A stretch of DNA of 64,000 nt from Minisyncoccus sp023229485 (lineage in GTDB: Bacteria; Patescibacteriota; Minisyncoccia; Minisyncoccales; Minisyncoccaceae), in the NCBI GenBank assembly GCA_041663645.1, contig JBAYMH010000003.1, positions 1 to 64,000 of the forward strand, given 5' to 3'. Below are positions 40,257 through 47,829 of the stretch, in pieces. The notes beneath the pieces are model-generated. The model worked only from the letters and a program-made list of their open reading frames with translations. It did no database searches and had not been told where the DNA came from. Every line of letters starts with the position of its first letter. Position 1 is the first letter of the stretch. Both the position numbers and the translations under genes were made by a program.

Positions 40257-42452
40257 ATGGATTTTTACGCCATATCAGCACTAATTAATGCAATCACTAG
40301 TTTAACACTTGGATGTTTTGTGTTTTTAAGAAATAAAAAAAATATGACGAGCGTAACATTCGTCTTGCTAAGTCTTGCTGTATTTTTTTGGTCTGCATAT
40401 TATTTTTTATGGCAGATTTCAACTGATTATGCCTCAGCTATTTTTTATACCAAGCTGCTCTCTATTGGATCAACACTTATTCCAATTTTTTACTTACATT
40501 GGGTTTTTTCTTTCCTTGGATTAAATGACAAAAAATCAAATTTTATCCTATTATTTGGATACTCAATAACTACTGTTTTTATAATCTTTTCTTTTTCTCC
40601 TCTTTTCATTAGAGACGTTGAGCCAATTCTTTCTTTTAAATTCTGGCCAAAGGCAGGAATACTTTATACTGCCTATCTCGTAATTTCATATATTGGATTA
40701 TTTGGATATGGACTCCTGCAACTTTTAAGAAATTATCACCGAACTAGCGGATTAAAACACTATCAAATCCAATATATGATAATAGGAACTATTATCGGAT
40801 TTATTGGTGGGATTACAAACTTTTTTCTTTGGTATGACATATTAATTCCGCCAGTTGGAAATATTATCATTTCTCTTTACGTTTTTATTTTATTCTATGC
40901 CATGGTTAAATATCGACTTATGGATTTCCAAATCATGGCACGTAAAATATTTATTTATTTTATAATATCTATTTTTACTTATAGTTTTTTCTACTTCTTG
41001 ATTTGGTTTTACAACAGTTTCTTTGGAGGCGTATTTACTTTTGGATCATACGCATTTGGGCTAATTATTGCTCCATTGTTTGTTTTTACTTTTTATAATG
41101 CTAATAAGGTAATAAAAAGCTTTGCTAATAAATATTTATTCACTTCTCTTTATAATTATCAAGAAACAATAAATAGATTAACCAAAGAACTGACCAATTA
41201 CATTGACCTTAATAAAATTATAAAACTTATTACAACCACCATTAACAATGCAATGAAAATTGATGGTGTGAATGTTTTTTTACTGAATACAAAAACCTTA
41301 CCCAAAGAATATCAATTAGTGACTATAAATGGAATTAAAAAAAATAACCACACCTTTGTTTTTAAAAACAAAAAATTAATCAAATACTTAGCAAAAAATA
41401 AGAAAATACTCGTTGCCGACGAACTAGAAATGTTTTCAAGAGATTCTAAGCATGTAGAAGAAAAAAAGACCCTACATGAATTTTATGAATACATGAAAGA
41501 TATTAATGCGACAATATGTCTTCCATTAATAGTAAACAAAGAATTAATTGGGATGATTATCCTTGGTTTAAAAAAATCGAAAGATCCGTACACAAAAGAA
41601 GACTTAGAGCTTCTAACTGTTCTTTCTCTCCAAGCAAGTATTGCCATAGAGAATGCTCGTCAATATAAACAAATTAAGGAATTTGGAAAAACACTAAAAG
41701 AAAAAATAGAAGAACAAACAAAAGACATAAAACAAAACAATAAATACCTCAAAGAACTCCTTGATATGAAATCAGATTTTTTGCGAGTTATTAGCCATCA
41801 ATTAAATACCCCTCTCTCGATCATAAGAGGGTATTTCTCAATGATGAAAGATGGAGACTATAAGCCAGAAAAAGCCCTCCCGATTATAGAAGCAGGATTA
41901 TATAGAATAATTAACACTGTTGCCGATTATTGCGATGCTTATAAATTAGAGGGTGAAAAAATGGAAACAAAACCAACTAAGGTAAATATCGAAGAAGCGA
42001 TTGAAAATACAATAAAAGAAAAAATTAAATATATAAAAGATAAAAATCTAAAATTAAGCATTAAAAAACCTAATTTTAAAATTCCAATTGTTTGGTGCGA
42101 TTTAGAAAAAACAACTCGAGTACTTTCTAACTTAATAGAAAATGCAATTTCCTATACCGACAAAGGAAGTATCGAATTGTCTTATGGACTCAAAAAAGAC
42201 TTTCTTATAATAAACATAAAAGATACTGGATGTGGAATATCTAAAAGCGATAAAGAAAAATTGTTTGAAAAATTTTCTAGAGGAAACAGGGCACCGAATA
42301 TCCACCCAGATGGATCAGGACTGGGATTATATATTAGTAAAAAAATAATAGAAGGGAATGGAGGAGAGATATATTATAAAAGTAATGGAGAAAATAAAGG
42401 AACAACCTTTAGCTTTACTATTCCTATCTACAAAAAGACTATCGAAAGTTAG
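40257..42452 (+). CDS. Sensor histidine kinase with 7TM and GAF domains
   Basis: This 731-residue protein has an N-terminal 7-8-helix membrane sensor (1-280, HisKA_7TM-like) and a GAF domain (about 305-465). A coiled coil precedes the HisKA helix with phospho-acceptor H514 (ISHQLNTPLSII). The HATPase domain has N-box LIENAISYTD, G1 DTGCGIS and G2 GSGLGLYISKKII. No response regulator lies beside it; the methyltransferase is its only operon partner, so the output protein is encoded elsewhere. The signal is unknown. Confidence 0.93.
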   Translation: MDFYAISALINAITSLTLGCFVFLRNKKNMTSVTFVLLSLAVFFWSAYYFLWQISTDYASAIFYTKLLSIGSTLIPIFYLHWVFSFLGLNDKKSNFILLFGYSITTVFIIFSFSPLFIRDVEPILSFKFWPKAGILYTAYLVISYIGLFGYGLLQLLRNYHRTSGLKHYQIQYMIIGTIIGFIGGITNFFLWYDILIPPVGNIIISLYVFILFYAMVKYRLMDFQIMARKIFIYFIISIFTYSFFYFLIWFYNSFFGGVFTFGSYAFGLIIAPLFVFTFYNANKVIKSFANKYLFTSLYNYQETINRLTKELTNYIDLNKIIKLITTTINNAMKIDGVNVFLLNTKTLPKEYQLVTINGIKKNNHTFVFKNKKLIKYLAKNKKILVADELEMFSRDSKHVEEKKTLHEFYEYMKDINATICLPLIVNKELIGMIILGLKKSKDPYTKEDLELLTVLSLQASIAIENARQYKQIKEFGKTLKEKIEEQTKDIKQNNKYLKELLDMKSDFLRVISHQLNTPLSIIRGYFSMMKDGDYKPEKALPIIEAGLYRIINTVADYCDAYKLEGEKMETKPTKVNIEEAIENTIKEKIKYIKDKNLKLSIKKPNFKIPIVWCDLEKTTRVLSNLIENAISYTDKGSIELSYGLKKDFLIINIKDTGCGISKSDKEKLFEKFSRGNRAPNIHPDGSGLGLYISKKIIEGNGGEIYYKSNGENKGTTFSFTIPIYKKTIES

Positions 42453-42515
42453 ATTAAAATTGTTCATGATTTTCTTGCATTAATAAGCTATTTATTAGAC
42501 AATTTAATAGGAAAA

Positions 42516-42782
42516 ATGAAGACTTGCTTAGGATGTAGAAAAATTGGTCACTGTAGACGTCTTCCAGCTGCAAGAGATGGAGACTATCTATGGTATGGAA
42601 ATGTTCGCAATCACAGCTCTTTATTAAGAGAAATTCGCAAGAAAGCACAGGAGCATGGAGTCGAGCTAAAAGAAAAAGGTGGAATCGAAATCAGTAAGAG
42701 CAAAACCATCAAAGGGTATGTCTCTCTCTGGGTTAAAAAAAGTGATTATTCTGAACTTATCACGATTATTTATCCGTTATAA
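42516..42782 (+). CDS. Hypothetical small protein with N-terminal Cys cluster
   Basis: This 88-residue protein begins CLGCRKIGHC, a likely zinc-binding triad, followed by a basic domain ending KGYVSLWVKKSDYSELITIIYPL. AGGA lies about 5 bases upstream of the ATG. No family is recognised. It has a terminator directly behind it and follows the kinase by 63 bases. Confidence 0.6.
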   Translation: MKTCLGCRKIGHCRRLPAARDGDYLWYGNVRNHSSLLREIRKKAQEHGVELKEKGGIEISKSKTIKGYVSLWVKKSDYSELITIIYPL

Positions 42783-42808
42783 TTATCTAAAATTTAGATA
42801 ATTTTTTT
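42781..42808 (+). terminator. Terminator
   Basis: AATTATCTAAA / TTTAGATAATT, then Ts, overlapping the stop codon of the small Cys-cluster gene. Confidence 0.8.
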
Positions 42809-42912
42809 AATAAATTAGAAAGTATTAAATGATACTTTTCTTTTTTTGTAAAATTTTCTTTTTCGGATATTTATAGTACAATAAAGATAAACTAAATATA
42901 CTAATAAACAAA

Positions 42913-43482
42913 ATGTACTTATTTTTTGATACTGAAACAACTGGACTCCCAAAAAACTGGAAAGCTCCTCTATCCGACTTAGACAACTGGCCACGAATGG
43001 TTCAAATAGCATGGATAATGTTCGATAGCCAAGGAACAGAAATAATAGCCGAAAACTATATCATTCGACCAGAGGGATTCACAATTCCAGAAGAAACGTC
43101 ACGCATACATGGAATTACTACAGAAAGAGCACTAGAAGAAGGAAATAGTTTAGAATCTGTATTAAGGCAATTCAAAGAAACAATAGACGAATCAAAAATA
43201 ATAATTGCCCACAATATTGATTTTGATGAAAAAATAATTGGAGCAGAATTTTTAAGGAATAGTATCTATAATCCAATCGAAGAAAAACAAAAAATCTGCA
43301 CAATGCACAGCACCCGAGATTTTTGTGCTATTAAAAGTAAGTATGGCAATAAATGGCCCAAGCTCTCAGAATTACATTACAAACTCTTTGAAAGTGATTT
43401 TGAAGATGCTCACGATGCTGAAACGGATATTAGAATAACCGCAAAATGTTTCTGGGAGTTAAAAAAAAGGGCTATTATATAA
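42913..43482 (+). CDS. DnaQ-like 3'-5' exonuclease
   Basis: This 189-residue protein has the DEDDh exonuclease motifs: FFDTETTGLPK (Asp, Glu), AHNIDFDEKIIGAEF (Asp) and DAHDAETDIRITAKCF (His, Asp). It is the size of a free-standing proofreading or RNase T/oligoribonuclease-like enzyme. It is a single-gene unit. Whether it serves as polymerase III epsilon subunit cannot be told from the sequence. Confidence 0.9.
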   Translation: MYLFFDTETTGLPKNWKAPLSDLDNWPRMVQIAWIMFDSQGTEIIAENYIIRPEGFTIPEETSRIHGITTERALEEGNSLESVLRQFKETIDESKIIIAHNIDFDEKIIGAEFLRNSIYNPIEEKQKICTMHSTRDFCAIKSKYGNKWPKLSELHYKLFESDFEDAHDAETDIRITAKCFWELKKRAII

Positions 43483-43573
43483 ATTTCATATATAATAATT
43501 TAAAATAGATTCTACGTTCTCTAAAAAATATTGAAGAATAGTTAGAAATATATTAGAAACTATTTCTGCACAC

Positions 43574-43601
43574 TTGACAAGTATTAGCTTTTGAGTATAA
43601 T
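43574..43601 (+). promoter_or_regulatory. Promoter of a leaderless small gene
   Basis: TTGACA (43574-43579) and TATAAT (43596-43601) with a 16-base spacer. The next ATG (43608) is at the expected first transcribed base. Confidence 0.8.
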
Positions 43602-43607
43602 AAAGAT

Positions 43608-43853
43608 ATGCAAATCGAAAGAGTGCATCAGGTGATCGGAGGAGCCACCCTGTACAACCTAGAGGAGGATCGACGCATAGCGTTCTTCAACGGAATAAGG
43701 GAGATTCCAGAGAAGAGCCCTCTGACTCAAAGAAGGAGGCTCTCAATGGAAGCCATCTCCGAGGAGATGGGAATAACTCCATTAACACGAACCGTCGATG
43801 AAGTTATAACCTCCGAACACGAAAAGTGGCGACCTAAAATCTTAGCCTACTAA
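43608..43853 (+). CDS. Hypothetical small protein, 81 residues
   Basis: The product begins MQIERVHQVIGGATLYNLEE and has a basic-acidic helical middle and KWRPKILAY at the end. Its codons are markedly less AT-rich than those of neighbours, with AGG/GAG words. It has a consensus promoter that makes a leaderless mRNA and its own terminator. No family is recognised. Like the 18121 gene it looks like a self-contained, strongly expressed small gene. Confidence 0.6.
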   Translation: MQIERVHQVIGGATLYNLEEDRRIAFFNGIREIPEKSPLTQRRRLSMEAISEEMGITPLTRTVDEVITSEHEKWRPKILAY

Positions 43854-43862
43854 CAATGCCTA

Positions 43863-43891
43863 AAGCCTCCTGCTTATAGGCTTCTTTTTTT
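43863..43891 (+). terminator. Terminator
   Basis: AAGCCT ... AGGCTT then Ts, just after the 81-codon gene. Confidence 0.75.
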
Positions 43892-43892
43892 A

Positions 43893-43921
43893 TTGACAAA
43901 AATATCATAATTTCATAACAT
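43893..43921 (+). promoter_or_regulatory. Possible promoter of the 42-residue gene
   Basis: TTGACA (43893-43898) and TAACAT (43916-43921), 17-base spacer. Confidence 0.5.
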
Positions 43922-43965
43922 CTGTTCAGGCAACCTTAACATAACTAAACAAGGGGTGGCTGACC

Positions 43966-44094
43966 ATGGACTACGATGGTATAGTAAAAAAAATTCGAAG
44001 AAGTGAAAAAGAAACAAGAAGCGACATGGCCAAATTTAGAACCTTTTGCGATGAATCAAGGAAAAGAAAAATACCCATTAGAAGAACTAGTTAA
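43966..44094 (+). CDS. Small basic protein, 42 residues
   Basis: ATG 43966 follows GGGGTGG by 6 bases. The product is MDYDGIVKKIRRSEKETRSD, then a MAKFRTFCDE segment and a very basic end (SRKRKIPIRRTS). It has its own promoter and a terminator overlapping the stop codon, so translation is likely. The charge suggests nucleic-acid binding. It lies just before galT but is separated from it by the terminator. Confidence 0.55.
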   Translation: MDYDGIVKKIRRSEKETRSDMAKFRTFCDESRKRKIPIRRTS

Positions 44095-44108
44095 AAAGTT
44101 CTTTTTTT
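44082..44108 (+). terminator. Terminator overlapping the small gene end
   Basis: AAGAAC (44082-44087) pairs with GTTCTT (44098-44103), followed by Ts. Confidence 0.7.
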
Positions 44109-44151
44109 ATTGCAAATTATTATTTTTTCCAAAAAATGATATAATAAAAAC

Positions 44152-45132
44152 ATGAAAAATGAAAAAGACAAAGAAGAAACAGAATTGAGGAAGAATCTCC
44201 TTTCTGGAGATTGGGTTATTATTGCCCCAACAAGATCCAAAATACCCAAAAAAAATAATCTTGGCTGTCCTTTTTGTAATCTTAAGAATCAAGAAACTCC
44301 TATATTAATCTACAACAATGGTAAGATAGTAAGCGACACAAAAAAATGGACAACAATTGTTGTGCCAAACAAATATCCAGTTTTCGTTCCATTAATGAAT
44401 GAATATTCGAATAAAAACAAAAATTATTATCGAATAAAATCACCAGGAAGTCATGAATTAATAATTACGTCCGATCACAATAAGAAATTATATGAACTCG
44501 GAGTTAAAAAAATAAAGGAAATTCTTGATTGCTACCAATCAAGAATTATCTCTCTCAAAAAAAACAAATTTGTAAAATACGTTTTCATTTTTCAAAATTG
44601 CGGAGAAAAAGCAGGAGCTAGTCAAATACACCCACATTCACAATTAATTACAATCCCATTTATAGATAAAGAATTAACTCAGATAATTTCTAATTCTAAA
44701 AATTATTTTAAAAAAAATAATAAATGCCTTCACTGTGAAATAATTGAAAAAGAGTTACATGAAAGAAAAAGAATAATCGCAGAAAATAAATCATTTATAG
44801 CATATATTCCTTTTGCACCAAAATTTGTTTATCAAGTTATTATTACTCCTAAAAAACATAATAATTTATTCGAAGATATTTCCGAAGAAGAAAAATTAGA
44901 CCTAGCAGAAATATTCAAAAAAATATTACAAAAATATAATAAAAAATTAAACAGTCCAGATTATAATTTTTATCTACACAATTCTCCTGCTGATAATAAA
45001 AATTATAATTTTTTTCATTGGTATTTTTCATTAATCCCCAGGTTAACCTATTTGGCGGGATTTGAGATTGGTGCCAATATGGAAATAATAACAAAATATC
45101 CAGAAGATCAAGCACAATTCTTAAGAAAATAA
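44152..45132 (+). CDS. galT: Galactose-1-phosphate uridylyltransferase family protein
   Basis: This 326-residue HIT-superfamily protein has LLSGDWVIIAPTRSKIPKK, a CPFC zinc pair, and the active-site loop FQNCGEKAGASQIHPHSQL with the nucleophilic His in HPHSQ. The C-terminal half has FFHWYFSLIPRLTYLAGFEIG. It transfers UMP or AMP between sugar phosphates. TATAAT (44140-44145) lies 6 bases before the ATG, so the message appears leaderless. tpiA follows after 9 bases. It could act on other hexose-1-phosphates. Confidence 0.9.
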   Translation: MKNEKDKEETELRKNLLSGDWVIIAPTRSKIPKKNNLGCPFCNLKNQETPILIYNNGKIVSDTKKWTTIVVPNKYPVFVPLMNEYSNKNKNYYRIKSPGSHELIITSDHNKKLYELGVKKIKEILDCYQSRIISLKKNKFVKYVFIFQNCGEKAGASQIHPHSQLITIPFIDKELTQIISNSKNYFKKNNKCLHCEIIEKELHERKRIIAENKSFIAYIPFAPKFVYQVIITPKKHNNLFEDISEEEKLDLAEIFKKILQKYNKKLNSPDYNFYLHNSPADNKNYNFFHWYFSLIPRLTYLAGFEIGANMEIITKYPEDQAQFLRK

Positions 45133-45141
45133 TCTAAAAAT

Positions 45142-45882
45142 ATGCAAAAAAAAATCATTATTGCTAATTGGAAATGCAACCCAATCAGCACAAAAGAAGG
45201 GGAAAAAATACTATTCAGTCTTAAAGAATCAATAAAAACAGAAAACGAGGTAATTATATGTCCGCCCAGTGTTTTTTTAAGCCATTTTTTGACCCTTTTT
45301 AGCGGTATTTATTCATTCGGAGGACAGGACTGCTTTTTTGAAGAAAAAGGTGCTTATACGGGTGAAATTTCGCCAAAAATGCTCCAAAGTATTGGCTGTA
45401 AATACGTAATTGTCGGGCATTCTGAAAGAAGAACAATTTTTAATGAAACCGATAAAACCATTAACCTTAAAATAAATAGAATACTCAATTCAACAAAACT
45501 AATTCCAATTCTGTGTATCGGCGAAAACAGGGAAGAGCGTGAGAAGAATAAGACCTTCGCAATACTAAAAGAACAGATAAAAAACGCTCTAAAAGGAGTT
45601 GCCATTGGAAAAGCTAAAAAAATCATCATTGCCTATGAGCCGATATGGGCAATAGGAACAGGAGTCTATGCAGAAGAAAAACAGATAGAAGAAGCCAAAG
45701 ACTATATAGCTAAAATATTGTGCGACATTTACGGGTCCAAAACATCTAAAATTATCTATGGGGGAAGTGTTGATTCGAAAAATATCAAACAAATTTTAGG
45801 CACAACCGACATGGATGGAGTCCTTGTTGGCGGAAGCTCGTTAAAGCCTAAAGAATTTTCTGCGATTGCAAATTATAAATAA
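45142..45882 (+). CDS. tpiA: Triosephosphate isomerase
   Basis: This 246-residue protein is of bacterial type: IIANWKCNP (substrate Asn/Lys), VGHSERR (catalytic His), AYEPIWAIGTG (catalytic Glu) and YGGSVDSKNI / VLVGGSSL phosphate loops. It interconverts dihydroxyacetone phosphate and glyceraldehyde-3-phosphate. Full length, co-transcribed with galT and ended by a strong hairpin. Confidence 0.97.
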   Translation: MQKKIIIANWKCNPISTKEGEKILFSLKESIKTENEVIICPPSVFLSHFLTLFSGIYSFGGQDCFFEEKGAYTGEISPKMLQSIGCKYVIVGHSERRTIFNETDKTINLKINRILNSTKLIPILCIGENREEREKNKTFAILKEQIKNALKGVAIGKAKKIIIAYEPIWAIGTGVYAEEKQIEEAKDYIAKILCDIYGSKTSKIIYGGSVDSKNIKQILGTTDMDGVLVGGSSLKPKEFSAIANYK

Positions 45883-45904
45883 TTACAAATTATTTTTATA
45901 TAAA

Positions 45905-45932
45905 TTAAAGGAACCCGCGCGAGTTCCTTTAA
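45905..45932. terminator. Hairpin between convergent galT-tpiA and xer genes
   Basis: TTAAAGGAAC / GTTCCTTTAA is a perfect 10-bp stem around a CCGCGCGA loop. There is no strong T run, so it may be a bidirectional barrier. The stretch 45933-46090 has no gene. Confidence 0.6.
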
Positions 45933-46090
45933 AATTATATTTATATTTTTTTAATTTTCAAAATAAAACCGCTCAATAATAGCCGGCGAATAAAAGTCAA
46001 AAAATTAATTAACAAAAGAGCCAACACGAAATATATCACAACCAAGAAAAAAGTCAACAATCAAAAATAGACACATATAAGTATGATTTA

Positions 46091-47050
46091 CTAATTTTTT
46101 AATTCTTTTCCGCTATGGAACTGTCGATGAATATCTCTTAATTTTTTATTTGTCACGTGGGTATATATCTGAGTGGTAGCAATATTGCGATGCCCAAGAA
46201 ATTCTTGGATAATTCTAAGATCAACCCCTTGATTAAGTAAATCAGTTGCCATGCTATGACGCAAAGTATGTGGAGTTGTAAAATAAGGTACATTAGCTAA
46301 TGTTGCATATCTTTTAACCAATCTTTCTACAGAACGAGGCGTTAAACGGGCATCTGAGCCGTTCCTCCTACGATAGTTGATAAACAATGCCTTTTCTTCA
46401 TCATCTCTAGTCTTGAGATACTTCTTAAGCCAAGTCAAAGCTCGCTCTGAAAAATAAACAGTTCTCGGATGATTACCTTTGCCAATAACACCAACCTCTA
46501 AATCGTTTTTCTTTTCTATATTCTTAAATTGCTCAATATTAAGTGCGGTTAGTTCAGCAATACGTAATCCAGTAGAAAACAATATCTCCAAAATAGCTCT
46601 ATCACGAAGACCATCAACGTTAGCGTCATTTGGTGCAAGTAAAAGTTTTTCTATCTGATCTAATGTCAAGAACTTTATAGTTTTTTCATTTTTAGCATCC
46701 TTGGGTAGTTGTATTTTGTCGGCCGGCAAAGCAATAATATCTTTTGCAGTAAAAAAACTAAGCAAAGATCTAAGTGCAATAAGATAATAGTTCTGAGTTA
46801 ACTTGGACAAAATCTTGCCAGATTGGCGATCTTTGAATCTGGCTAAATACAAACGATAATCCCAAATAATTTCTGGAGTTAACTCGTGAGGTTTTAAATC
46901 TTCTTTATGAGTATTAATAAGCCAATCAGAAAACTTTTTTAAATAGCGACTATAATTTTCCTGAGTCTTAGAGGAGAGTCCACGCTCAATCTCACAATAA
47001 TCAAGAAAGTCAGGAATATGCTTAATTATGGCCTTGGGGGAGTTTTGCAT
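46091..47050 (-). CDS. xerD: Tyrosine recombinase, XerC/XerD-like
   Basis: This 319-residue protein has an N-terminal SAM-like domain (FLDYCEIERGLSSKTQENYSRYLKKF) and a catalytic domain with Arg (STGLRIAEL), HxxR (HTLRHSMATDLL), His (FLGHRNIATTQ) and the Tyr nucleophile (IYTHVT). Length and pattern are those of the chromosomal Xer enzymes that resolve dimers at dif. It stands at a switch in gene orientation, with a non-coding AT-rich region upstream, which fits a terminus location. XerC and XerD cannot be separated here. Confidence 0.9.
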   Translation of the reverse strand: MQNSPKAIIKHIPDFLDYCEIERGLSSKTQENYSRYLKKFSDWLINTHKEDLKPHELTPEIIWDYRLYLARFKDRQSGKILSKLTQNYYLIALRSLLSFFTAKDIIALPADKIQLPKDAKNEKTIKFLTLDQIEKLLLAPNDANVDGLRDRAILEILFSTGLRIAELTALNIEQFKNIEKKNDLEVGVIGKGNHPRTVYFSERALTWLKKYLKTRDDEEKALFINYRRRNGSDARLTPRSVERLVKRYATLANVPYFTTPHTLRHSMATDLLNQGVDLRIIQEFLGHRNIATTQIYTHVTNKKLRDIHRQFHSGKELKN

Positions 47051-47080
47051 AGTTTTGTTATGTTTATTAGGTTTTTAGTG

Positions 47081-47132
47081 TATATAACGTCGCTTAACCT
47101 ACATTGTACGACATTTAAGATATCGTTATATA
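47081..47132 (-). promoter_or_regulatory. Inverted repeat upstream of the xer gene
   Basis: TATATAACG (47081-47089) and CGTTATATA (47124-47132) are perfect 9-bp arms 34 bases apart. GTCG (47089-47092) and CGAC (47109-47112) pair inside. It lies 31 bases upstream of the xer start. It may be an operator, a leader structure or a recombination site; it does not match the dif consensus clearly. Confidence 0.4.
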
Positions 47133-47620
47133 TGGGCCTTTTAGCCCCTCCTTATATATCTTATTACCACTAATTACTTCTTATATTACTATATTATTAT
47201 TTTTATTCCCCCAAGTCAAATATTATTTCAATTTATCCTTTAAAAATCATTTTTAATGTAAAATATTTTAATAATCAAAATTTTTTTCTAAAAATATTTT
47301 TCAGTTGACTACTTGTATTGCTATTTTCCTCAGAAGCCATTTTGTGCCCTAAAAAATAAAAATTTTTTTATTAACTTGAGCCAAAACTAGCTTTATGAAA
47401 AATCACCATTTTTGCTAAATTCGACTATTAGATAAAAGCATCACAATTTCCACTCATCAATATCTTGCAACATCTTAATCCCCTTTTTTATAACTATTAA
47501 TAATCATTACCTTAATTTACACCACAAAATAATTATGCCACATGTCAATATCTTTAACATAAGCTATGGTGCACAAACCAATTGATATTAAAACTAATAA
47601 GATATAAATTAGTTCTTAGG
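47133..47620. other. Long AT-rich non-coding region
   Basis: Nearly 490 bases without a credible gene on either strand, very AT-rich with several T or A runs. A short GGGC ... GCCC hairpin lies at about 47134-47147. It sits beside the xer gene at the orientation switch. No repeats like oriC DnaA boxes were noticed. Confidence 0.5.
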
Positions 47621-47626
47621 TTCTTT

Positions 47627-47770
47627 ATGATGTCTAAAAGCTTAGTTCTAAATATAGAAATGGTTAGTCCGATCGAATGCAAAGAATGCAACATTAAAGA
47701 GAAAAAGAAAGGTATTCTTTGTCTGCTATCGTGTGGCATAAACGCCCAACCAGATACTCATAAACAATGA
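47627..47770 (+). CDS. Small Cys-containing hypothetical protein
   Basis: From ATG 47627 the product has 47 residues, with IECKECNIKEKKKGILCLLSCG: four cysteines in a CxxC...CxxxxC arrangement that could hold a metal. A terminator (ATACTCAT ... ATGAGTAT plus Ts) overlaps the gene end. The ribosome-binding site is weak. It precedes, on the opposite strand, the copper operon. Confidence 0.4.
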   Translation: MMSKSLVLNIEMVSPIECKECNIKEKKKGILCLLSCGINAQPDTHKQ

Positions 47771-47780
47771 GTATTTTTTA
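47754..47780 (+). terminator. Terminator of the small gene
   Basis: ATACTCAT-aacaa-ATGAGTAT followed by six Ts. Confidence 0.75.
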
Positions 47781-47785
47781 TTAAT

Positions 47786-47811
47786 AAAAAGTAGACTTAC
47801 GCCTACTTTTT
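47786..47811. terminator. Bidirectional terminator at the copper operon end
   Basis: AAAAAGTAG / CTACTTTTT stem; on the minus strand it follows the copA stop. Confidence 0.75.
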
Positions 47812-47829
47812 GTATTGATAATTAAAACT

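Noticed and set aside
47041..47160. A dif site near xer
   Set aside because: The inverted repeat TATATAACG/CGTTATATA has a 34-base spacer, whereas dif has 11-bp arms around 6-8 bases; no convincing match was found.
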